Shown here: piece by piece, positions 45,613-51,298 of the stretch
How the letters are laid out: each line of letters begins with the position of its first letter
Position numbering within the stretch: position 1 is the stretch's first letter
DNA from: Deltaproteobacteria bacterium
Lineage (GTDB): Bacteria; Desulfobacterota; Desulfarculia; Desulfarculales; Desulfarculaceae
Length of the DNA stretch: 51,298 bases
Reading direction: 5' to 3'
Assembly (NCBI GenBank): GCA_020444165.1
Contig: JAHLLK010000041.1
Coordinates: 1 to 51,298, forward strand
Notes under the pieces: generated by a model
Told to the model about the DNA's origin: nothing
Database searches by the model: none
What the model saw: only the letters and a program-made list of their open reading frames with translations
Made by a program: the position numbers and the translations under genes

Positions 45613-45641
45613 GATATATCACCCCTTGACGGCTCTGGCAA
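45613..45641 (-). promoter_or_regulatory. sigma-70-type promoter for tig
   Basis: On the minus strand TTGCCA (45641-45636), 17 bases, then TATATC (45618-45613). The transcript would start near 45606 and have a leader of about 54 bases. Confidence 0.6.
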
Positions 45642-45713
45642 GTCAGAGGGGGGCAAACCGCCGCCAGGCGGCCATTTCCCGGGCCTGTCCAGGCCCCTCA
45701 ATCTCCCTTGGGG

Positions 45714-46064
45714 TCAATGCCGGTAGAGGGAAGCCAAGCCGGCCGGCAGTTCGGGATCCGGCTTTTCCGGAAGGTTCTGCCCCAGCCGTTCGTAGATATA
45801 GGTCAACAACCGTGACGGCACATTGGGCAGGGGACGGCAGGGCGGCAGGTCCACTGCTCCGGGGCCGGTGAGCCGGGCCACAAGCTCGTCAAAGGAATGG
45901 TACTCCGGCCAGGCCGGGTTGGCCTCCCAGATGGCGCAGCCCCGGGCCACGGCCTCCAGGGTGAATTCCTCGATGGCAAAACCGCAGATCTCGCACACGA
46001 TGAGCCCGGTTTGCTGATCCCGCAAATAGTAACGGTTGGGTGGGGCGTCGCATTGGCGGCACAT
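45714..46064 (-). CDS. hypothetical protein with CxxC zinc-ribbon-like motifs
   Basis: A 116-residue protein starting MCRQCDAPPNRYYLRDQQTGLIVCEICGFAIEEFTLE. The two C-x2-C pairs, 18 residues apart, look like a small zinc ribbon. The rest (NPAWPEYHSFDELVARLTG, RLLTYIYERLGQNLPE) shows no family that I know. ATG 46064 follows AGAGAGGG. It is transcribed toward tig but separated by its promoter. The function is unknown. Confidence 0.7.
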   Translation of the reverse strand: MCRQCDAPPNRYYLRDQQTGLIVCEICGFAIEEFTLEAVARGCAIWEANPAWPEYHSFDELVARLTGPGAVDLPPCRPLPNVPSRLLTYIYERLGQNLPEKPDPELPAGLASLYRH

Positions 46065-46247
46065 GGTGGGCCCTCTCTGCCGGTTTTGGCTGAGTCTGCC
46101 GGAATAATCAGGCCATAGTTGGTGTTGGTTGCCAACCCACATCCGGTGGGGATTACCTATGGTAAACGACGTGGGCGCAACCCACCTAAAACCATGAAGT
46201 TTTTTGGGGGAAGGGGAGTCTCCCCCCACGTTCCCATTTCTTCTAAA

Positions 46248-46454
46248 GCCTCCTAGCAGGATGTTGAAAAAGTCCCTCCATGGCCTTTTTCAACCAAACT
46301 TGACAAAAGCGTGGTTTTGTCAAGTTTTCCAAATTGCTTGCTTTTTCAAAGCCGCGCAATTTGGCGCGCCATCCCCGGGGTCCCCAAACAAGCCGTAGCT
46401 TGTTTGGGGTGGTCCCTGGCGCGCCTAGCAGGCTGTTTTTCAACAGCCTCCTAG
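46248..46454 (+). mobile_element. hairpin repeat, family F3, copy 2, at the arfB-like stop codon
   Basis: The body (about 46257-46445) has GTTGAAAAAG/CTTTTTCAAC, CTTGACAAAA/TTTTGTCAAG, CCAAATTGC/GCAATTTGG, GGCGCGCC/GGCGCGCC enclosing CCCCAAACAAGC/GCTTGTTTGGGG, then GCAGGCTGTT/AACAGCCT. It is flanked by exact 9-bp direct repeats GCCTCCTAG (46248-46256, 46446-46454). The right one contains CTA, the complement of the TAG stop of the release-factor-like gene. So an insertion at the stop codon duplicated it and left the gene intact. Confidence 0.82.
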
Positions 46455-46786
46455 TCGTCCCCTCCCGGTGGCCGGCGCTGGCGCTTCAGGCGGGCGGTGA
46501 GGCGCTTGTCGGCCAGGCGGCGTTCCCGGGAGGCCCGGGTGGGCCGGGTGGGGCGGCGGGGAATCTCCGGCCGGTCCCTCTCGGCCAGGCGCTTGACCAG
46601 CCGGGCCAGGGCCACCTGGCGGTTTTGCCATTGGCTGCGCCGCTCCGTGGCCACCACCACCACCCCGGTGGGCAGGTGGGTGAGCCGCACTCCGGTCTCG
46701 GTCTTGTTGCGGTGCTGGCCGCCCGGACCGGTGGCCCGGAAAAACTCCCAGGAGAGCTCGTGTTCTGGGGGCGGCTCGGGAACCAT
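46451..46786 (-). CDS. GGQ-motif peptidyl-tRNA hydrolase, ArfB/RF-1-domain-like
   Basis: A 111-residue protein carrying the class I release factor catalytic motif in ATGPGGQHRNKTETGVRLTHLPTGVVV, followed by a basic tail (RRPTRPTRASRERRLADKRLTARLKRQRR). This is the layout of small stop-codon-independent hydrolases that free stalled ribosomes, such as ArfB/YaeJ, or of RF-H-like proteins. The start ATG overlaps the folE2 stop (TGATG), so the two are coupled. The stop codon lies at the edge of a hairpin repeat. The exact subfamily is uncertain. Confidence 0.88.
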   Translation of the reverse strand: MVPEPPPEHELSWEFFRATGPGGQHRNKTETGVRLTHLPTGVVVVATERRSQWQNRQVALARLVKRLAERDRPEIPRRPTRPTRASRERRLADKRLTARLKRQRRPPGGDD

Positions 46787-47601
46787 CAGGACCCGTGGTT
46801 GGGACGGCGCTTGTCCCGCTCGATATAGGCGTAGGCGGAGTGGTTGTGGATGGATTCGAAGTTCTCGCTGTCCACCGCGAACCAGACGATGTTGGGATCC
46901 TGGTCCAGCCGGAGGCTGATCTCCCGCACCACGTCTTCCACGAACATGGGGTTGTCGAAAGCCTTCTCGGTGACGAACTTCTCGTCATCCCTTTTCAAGA
47001 GGCTGTACACGTCGCTGGAGGCTGACTCCTCCACCAGGGTGATGAGATCCTCGATCCAGATGAAGCGGCGGAAGCGTACGGCCAGCTTCACGATGCCCCG
47101 TTGGTTGTGGGCGCCGTGGCGGGAGATTTCCTTGGAGCAGGGGCACAGGGTGGTGATGGGCACCGCGATCTCGACCATGAGGTCCATGCCGTCGCCGTTC
47201 ATGGTGCCCCGGAAGGCCACGTTGTACTCCATGAGCCCCTCGGCGCCGCTCACCGGCGCCTGCTTCTTGAGGAAGTAGGGGAACTCCACCTCCATGTGGG
47301 CGCTCTCGGCGTCCAGCCGCTCCTTTATCTCGCCCAGGATCTGGGGCATGTTCTGCAAATATATATTGTTGGAATGCTCGGAGAGCACCTCCACGAAGCG
47401 GCTCATGTGCGTGCCCTTGTACTGGTGGGGCAGGTTCACGTACATGTTGAAGGAGGCCACGGTCTGCTGGGTGCCGTTGGCCCGGTCCAACACGGTGATG
47501 GGGTAACGGATGTTTTTCACCCCAACTTTGTCAATGGGCAGGTTGCGATGGTCCGGCTGGTTTTGCACGTCGATCATGGGGAATGTGTTTTCTGGCTCCA
47601 C
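46786..47601 (-). CDS. folE2: GTP cyclohydrolase FolE2 (type IB)
   Basis: FolE2 makes dihydroneopterin triphosphate for folate without needing zinc. The 271-residue sequence has NLPIDKVGVKNIRYPI, FNMYVNLPHQYKGTHMSRFVEVL, VPITTLCPCSKEISRHGAHNQRG (active-site Cys and nearby His) and AFDNPMFVEDVVREISLRL. The GTG at 47601 follows GGAG by 8 bases; ATG 47577 is an alternative. Folate supply fits the formate-tetrahydrofolate ligase 3 kb away. Confidence 0.96.
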   Translation of the reverse strand: MEPENTFPMIDVQNQPDHRNLPIDKVGVKNIRYPITVLDRANGTQQTVASFNMYVNLPHQYKGTHMSRFVEVLSEHSNNIYLQNMPQILGEIKERLDAESAHMEVEFPYFLKKQAPVSGAEGLMEYNVAFRGTMNGDGMDLMVEIAVPITTLCPCSKEISRHGAHNQRGIVKLAVRFRRFIWIEDLITLVEESASSDVYSLLKRDDEKFVTEKAFDNPMFVEDVVREISLRLDQDPNIVWFAVDSENFESIHNHSAYAYIERDKRRPNHGS

Positions 47602-47645
47602 GGGCCATGCTCCGGGCCGGACCCTGGCGGCCCGGGTGGGCGGAC

Positions 47646-47690
47646 AAGAAAAAAAGTAAAAGGGCGGAAAGCCGTCTGACTTCCCGCCCT
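47646..47690 (-). terminator. Rho-independent terminator after the NfnB-like gene
   Basis: On the minus strand GGGCGGGAAG pairs with CTTTCCGCCC (10 bp including one G-T) around an 8-base loop and is followed by TTTTACTTTTTTT. It lies about 35 bases after the stop codon. Confidence 0.85.
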
Positions 47691-47724
47691 CTATTTAACT
47701 CCAAATCAGCTTCCTGGCAAGCCG

Positions 47725-49128
47725 CTACCAACCCCAAGTGAGGTAACGGTGCATGGAATCGGCCGCCAGGCGGCCGGCGCCGGCCGCCTGGATGACCGTG
47801 GCCGCGCCGGTGACGATGTCGCCGCCGGCCCAGACCTTGGCTTTCTTGGTGCGGCCTTCCTCGTCGGCCTCGATGTAACCCCATTTGTTGGTGGCCAGGC
47901 CGGGGGTGGTGTTGGGCACGATGGGGTTGGCCGCGGTGCCCACCGCGATGATGGCCAGGTCGCAATCGATGGTCTTGGTGCTGCCGGGCACCGGCTCGGG
48001 CCGGCGGCGGCCGCTGGCGTCGGGCTCGCCCAGCTTCATTTCCTGCAGCTCCACGGCCTTCAGCCGCTGCTCATCGTCGCCGATGAAGCGGATGGGGTTG
48101 TGCAGGAAGAAGAACTGGATGCCCTCCTGGTCGGCGTGGTGGGCTTCCTCGGCACGGGCCGGCAGCTCGTCCTTGGAGCGGCGGTAGACGCACTTCACGT
48201 CGTCGCAGCCCATGCGCATGGCCGTCCGCAGGGAGTCCATGGCCACGTTGCCGCCGCCGAACACGCAGACATGGTCGCCCTTGATCATGGGCGTGTCGTA
48301 GTCGGGGAAGAGGTAGCCCTTCATGAGGTTGGAGCGGGTGAGGTACTCGTTGGCCGAGAACACGCCGATGAGATCCTCGCCGGGCACGTTCAGGAAGCGG
48401 GGGAAGCCGGCGCCCACGCCCAGGTACACCGCGTCAAAGCCCTCTTTCCCCAAGAGCTCGTCCACGGTGATGGTGGTGCCCACCACCATGTTGCACTCCA
48501 CCTTCACGCCCAGGCGCTCCAGGAAGTTGACCTCGGCGGCCACGATCTCCTTGGGCAGCCGGAACTCGGGGATGCCGTAGACCAACACGCCGCCGGGCTT
48601 GTGGAAGGCCTCGAAGATGGTCACCTCGTGGCCCTTGCGGATCATGTCGCCGGCCACGGTCAGGCCGCCCGGGCCGGAGCCCACCACCGCCACCCGCTTG
48701 CCGGTCTTGGGGGCCAGGGGGGGCAGGGGGATGTCCCGCTGCTGGCGGGCCCAGTCGGACGCGAAGCGCTCCAGGTTGCCGATGGCCACCGGAACGTCCT
48801 TCTTGCCCAGGATGCAGTTGCCTTCGCACTGGTTTTCCTGGGGGCAGACCCGGCCGCACACCGCGGGCAGGGCGTTCTTGGACCAAAGCTGCATGATGGC
48901 TTCCACCAGGTTGCCCTCGTGGATGGCCTTGATGAACTGGGGAATGGGCACGCTGACCGGGCAACCCTCTACGCAGGAGGGTTTTTTGCATTGCAGGCAG
49001 CGGCTGGCTTCGGTGGTAGCCAGCTCGGCGGTGTAGCCCAGGGGAACTTCCTCGAAGTTCCGCCGCCGCACCTCCGGGGCCTGCTCCGGCATTTTCTGGC
49101 GCGGAGTTTTTTCCTTTTTATCGCTCAT
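47725..49128 (-). CDS. NfnB/GltD-like NAD(P)-binding FAD iron-sulfur protein
   Basis: A 467-residue protein of the glutamate-synthase small-subunit type. The N-terminal iron-sulfur Cys are in ASRCLQCKKPSCVEGCPVSVPI and GRVCPQENQCEGNCILG. FAD binding is VAVVGSGPGGLTVAGDMIRKGHEV, NADPH binding is VCVFGGGNVAMDSLRTAMRMG, and the end shows VWAGGDIVTGAATVIQA. Paired with the next gene it matches NfnAB, the electron-bifurcating NADH-dependent ferredoxin:NADP oxidoreductase, or sulfide dehydrogenase SudAB. No large glutamate synthase subunit is present. ATG 49128 follows AGGA. Confidence 0.93.
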   Translation of the reverse strand: MSDKKEKTPRQKMPEQAPEVRRRNFEEVPLGYTAELATTEASRCLQCKKPSCVEGCPVSVPIPQFIKAIHEGNLVEAIMQLWSKNALPAVCGRVCPQENQCEGNCILGKKDVPVAIGNLERFASDWARQQRDIPLPPLAPKTGKRVAVVGSGPGGLTVAGDMIRKGHEVTIFEAFHKPGGVLVYGIPEFRLPKEIVAAEVNFLERLGVKVECNMVVGTTITVDELLGKEGFDAVYLGVGAGFPRFLNVPGEDLIGVFSANEYLTRSNLMKGYLFPDYDTPMIKGDHVCVFGGGNVAMDSLRTAMRMGCDDVKCVYRRSKDELPARAEEAHHADQEGIQFFFLHNPIRFIGDDEQRLKAVELQEMKLGEPDASGRRRPEPVPGSTKTIDCDLAIIAVGTAANPIVPNTTPGLATNKWGYIEADEEGRTKKAKVWAGGDIVTGAATVIQAAGAGRLAADSMHRYLTWGW

Positions 49129-49187
49129 TTCCTGAACTCCCAGCATGGGGGAAAGGTCAAGATCTAGAAAGTTGCCAACCCGGCGGA

Positions 49188-50036
49188 CTACTTGGCCTCG
49201 CAGGCGCACTTGCGCTCGAAGATGCCCAGGGATTCCTTCTCATAGGAGTGGTAGGCGGTCAGCCGCCGTCCCAGGCCGTCGTAGTCCACCTTGTGGCCGT
49301 CAAATTCCGGGCCGTCCACGCAGGCGAACTTGGTCTCGTCGCCCACCTTCACCCGGCAGCAGCCGCACATGCCCGTGCCGTCAACCATGATGGCGTTGAG
49401 GCTCACCATGGTGGGAACCCCGAACTCCTTGGTGGTCTTGCAGCAGAACTTCATCATGGGCACGGGCCCGATGCACACCGCTTCCTTGACCGCCGCGCCG
49501 TGGATCGTGAGCTGCTCGCGGAGCACGTCGGTGACAAAGCCGTGGTGCCCGTAGGAGCCGTCGTCCGTGCAGACGTACAGCTCGTCGCTGGCCGCTTTCA
49601 TCTTGTCTTCCATGATCAAGAGGTCTTTGGTCCGGGCGCCGATGATGGCGATGACCTTGTTGCCGGCTTCCTTCATGCCCCGGGTGATGGGGTGCAGCAC
49701 GGCCACGCCGGTGCCACCGCCCACGCAGATCACGGTGCCCTTCTTTTCGATAGGCGTAGGCCGGCCCAGGGGGCCCACCACATCCTGGAGGTAGTCCTGC
49801 ACGTTGAGGCTCTTCATGAGCGCGGTCGTCTTGCCCACCACTTGATAGATAATGGTGATGGTCCCCCGCTGGGGATCGGTGTCGGCCATGGTAAGAGGGA
49901 TGCGCTCGCCGGTCTCGTTCACCCGAAGGATCACGAATTGGCCGGGTCTGGCCTTGGCGGCGATGCGGGGGGCGTGAATCTCATTGGCCACCACCGTGCC
50001 TTGGGCCAGCACCTGTTTGGAAAGAATTTGGAACAT
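49188..50036 (-). CDS. NfnA-like (SudB) FAD/[2Fe-2S] subunit
   Basis: A 282-residue ferredoxin-NADP-reductase-type protein. FAD is held by ERIPLTMADTD and the NAD-binding region starts GTVICVGGGTGVAVLHPI. A C-terminal [2Fe-2S] site is in DGTGMCGCCRVKVGDETKFACVDGPEFDGHKVD. It is the first gene of the pair, 59 bases before the NfnB-like gene, which is the usual NfnA-NfnB order. ATG 50036 follows GGTGGAGACGTC. Together they would link NADH, NADPH and ferredoxin pools in the cytoplasm. Confidence 0.93.
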   Translation of the reverse strand: MFQILSKQVLAQGTVVANEIHAPRIAAKARPGQFVILRVNETGERIPLTMADTDPQRGTITIIYQVVGKTTALMKSLNVQDYLQDVVGPLGRPTPIEKKGTVICVGGGTGVAVLHPITRGMKEAGNKVIAIIGARTKDLLIMEDKMKAASDELYVCTDDGSYGHHGFVTDVLREQLTIHGAAVKEAVCIGPVPMMKFCCKTTKEFGVPTMVSLNAIMVDGTGMCGCCRVKVGDETKFACVDGPEFDGHKVDYDGLGRRLTAYHSYEKESLGIFERKCACEAK

Positions 50037-50274
50037 GACGTCTCCACCCGTGCCCTGAGGCACCTTTGATGGTTTCGAAAAGCCCCGCGAGGGGCCCAAG
50101 ACTGAGGCTCGCACTGAAAAAACCTAATTTTGCCAGGGGTTTCAGGGGATAGGAAGCTGAGTGCCCCCGTCGATACCCTGTGAGTTTCAGCTTGATACCA
50201 TTTTATATTGCACGCGTCAAATTTAGTTCTCTTATTCACATAAATGGAGGCGGCCAGGATAACGCCAAATTCGC

Positions 50275-50303
50275 TTGACGACCCTCTGGGGTTGTGCTAT
50301 TCG
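50275..50303 (+). promoter_or_regulatory. sigma-70-type promoter for fhs
   Basis: TTGACG (50275-50280), 17 bases, then TATTCG (50298-50303), in the divergent gap between the NfnA-like gene and fhs. It predicts a leader of about 140 bases. Confidence 0.5.
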
Positions 50304-50448
50304 CCACATGATTGAGCGGTTAAAGAAAAAGGCGGAGACCCGCCGCGCTTCGTCAGAGTGTGCCTGACGGCTAGTTTCGGTCCCGAGCCCCCGCCGGGGC
50401 CGTAGGGACCTTACGCAACTTTAGCGTCTTTTTTAAGGAGGAGAGATT
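50304..50448 (+). other. structured 5' leader of fhs
   Basis: Three successive hairpins precede the ribosome site: GGCGG/CCGCC (about 50330-50343), CGTCAG/CTGACG (about 50350-50370), and GGTCCC/GGGACC (about 50381-50411) enclosing CCCC/GGGG. They are followed by TTTTTT and AAGGAGGAG. The layout would suit a regulatory leader, but I do not recognise a known riboswitch class, including the tetrahydrofolate one. Confidence 0.4.
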
Positions 50449-51298
50449 ATGCCCAAGCTGCCCGATCCGACCAAAAATCCGGATTACGTAATTGCTGAGG
50501 CAGCCGAAGAGTACATGAAGCCCATCCGGGAGATCGCCGAAGGCCTGGGGCTGACCGACGAAGAACTCCTGCCGCACGGCCACTACGTGGCCAAGGTGGA
50601 CTTCAAGAAGGTGTTGGATCGGTTGAAAGACCGCCCTGACGCCAAGTACGTGGACGTGACCGCCATTACCCCCACCCCCCTGGGCGAGGGTAAATCCACC
50701 TCCACCATGGGTCTGACCCAAGGTTTGGGCAAGCGTGGCGTGAACGTGACTGCGGCCATCCGGCAGCCTTCCGGCGGCCCCACCATGAACATCAAGGGTT
50801 CGGCGGCTGGCGGCGGTCTGTCCCAGTGCATCCCGCTGACCCCCTTCTCCCTGGGCCTCACCGGCGACATCAACGCCATCATGAACTCCCACAACCTGGC
50901 CATGGTGGCCCTGACCAGCCGCATGCAGCACGAGCGGAACTATACCGACGAGCAGCTGCAGCGCCTGTCCGGCATGCGCCGCCTGGACATCGACCCCACC
51001 CGGGTGGAGTTCGGCTGGATCATCGACTTCTGCGCCCAGTCCCTGCGTAACATCATCATCGGCTTGGGCGGCCGTAGCGACGGCTACACCATGCAGTCCA
51101 AGTTCGGCATCGCGGTGTCCTCCGAAGTCATGGCCATCCTGGCCGTGGCCAAGGACCTGAAGGACATGCGCGAGCGCATGGGCAAGATCGTGGTGGCCCA
51201 GGACAAGACCGGCAAGCCCATCACCACCGCCGACCTCGAGGTCGACGGCGCCATGACCGCCTGGATGGTCGAGGCCCTGAACCCCAACCTGCTGCAGA
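50449..51298 (+). CDS. fhs: formate-tetrahydrofolate ligase (5' part)
   Basis: The gene runs off the window, and 283 codons are visible. The product makes 10-formyl-tetrahydrofolate from formate and ATP. Translation gives [20 protein letters not shown], the nucleotide-binding [20 protein letters not shown] (about residue 75), [36 protein letters not shown] and GFGIAV-type sequence [19 protein letters not shown] 50449 follows AAGGAGGAG by 5 bases. The enzyme belongs to the methyl branch of the Wood-Ljungdahl pathway or one-carbon supply; the NfnAB-like pair next door would furnish reducing power. Confidence 0.97.
   Translation, partial: MPKLPDPTKNPDYVIAEAAEEYMKPIREIAEGLGLTDEELLPHGHYVAKVDFKKVLDRLKDRPDAKYVDVTAITPTPLGEGKSTSTMGLTQGLGKRGVNVTAAIRQPSGGPTMNIKGSAAGGGLSQCIPLTPFSLGLTGDINAIMNSHNLAMVALTSRMQHERNYTDEQLQRLSGMRRLDIDPTRVEFGWIIDFCAQSLRNIIIGLGGRSDGYTMQSKFGIAVSSEVMAILAVAKDLKDMRERMGKIVVAQDKTGKPITTADLEVDGAMTAWMVEALNPNLLQ

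Noticed and set aside
47749..49167. 472-codon plus-strand frame opposite the NfnB-like gene
   Set aside because: Antisense shadow; the minus-strand protein has clear FAD, NADPH and iron-sulfur motifs.
50304..50448. fhs leader as a known tetrahydrofolate riboswitch
   Set aside because: The conserved loops of that class are not visible; only generic hairpins can be supported.

Overview
The window looks like a chromosome segment of a GC-rich anaerobic Desulfobacterota-type bacterium, possibly near Desulfarculales. This is inferred from gene content only: molybdenum cofactor genes, TAXI-type TRAP transport, a LarA/LarB/LarC set, an NfnAB-like flavoprotein pair and formate-tetrahydrofolate ligase. 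No 16S rRNA or other phylogenetic marker is present.

Layout. 1-295: the leader-distal end of a type I-C-like CRISPR array. 531-1521: a DUF72 gene split by a miniature transposon-like element. 1603-2049: a universal stress protein. 2.75-9.45 kb: a molybdenum block, with a Moco riboswitch, moaA, a moaC-mog fusion, moeA and a MOSC gene on the plus strand, convergent with modA-modB-modC on the minus strand behind a ModE-type operator. 9.6-15.0 kb: an outer-membrane barrel protein, a small membrane protein, a chemoreceptor and a nest of repeats around a broken IS3 element. 15.3-35.6 kb: a large two-armed catabolic locus. Its minus arm holds an FAD disulfide-reductase-like protein, a LarA-family protein, a TAXI receptor, a fused TRAP permease, acetoacetyl-CoA synthetase, a DsrE-like protein, a 3-hydroxyacyl-CoA dehydrogenase and a TauE permease. 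Its plus arm holds a sigma-54 activator, LarB, a secreted protein, a NitT/TauT-type ABC transporter, an alpha/beta hydrolase and a LarC1-only protein. Two good -24/-12 promoters, one per arm, have related AT-rich palindromic sequences just upstream. 35.8-39.6 kb: repeats, an integrase remnant, a decayed tRNA-Asp copy, a chemoreceptor with a C-terminal Cache domain, tRNA-Asp and tRNA-Val. 39.7-45.6 kb: tig-clpP-clpX-lon. 45.7-51.3 kb: a zinc-ribbon protein, a GGQ release-factor-like protein, folE2, the NfnAB-like pair and, divergently, the start of fhs.

The most unusual signal is a superfamily of 150-250 bp repeats, at least nine copies or fragments plus a 20-bp fragment. They share one scaffold of four or five consecutive hairpins while the stem sequences differ between families in a pairing-preserving way. 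Two copies have 7-bp target duplications (one exact, one at 6 of 7), a second family has an exact 7-bp one, and a third is flanked by a 9-bp repeat. One copy splits the DUF72 gene so cleanly that removing it restores the frame, one sits in an IS3 gene, and one sits on the stop codon of the release-factor-like gene. The second notable signal is the sigma-54-linked locus, whose LarA homologue appears to lack the His and Lys that hold the nickel-pincer cofactor, whose LarC lacks the C-terminal half, and whose FAD protein has an altered redox and proton-transfer motif.
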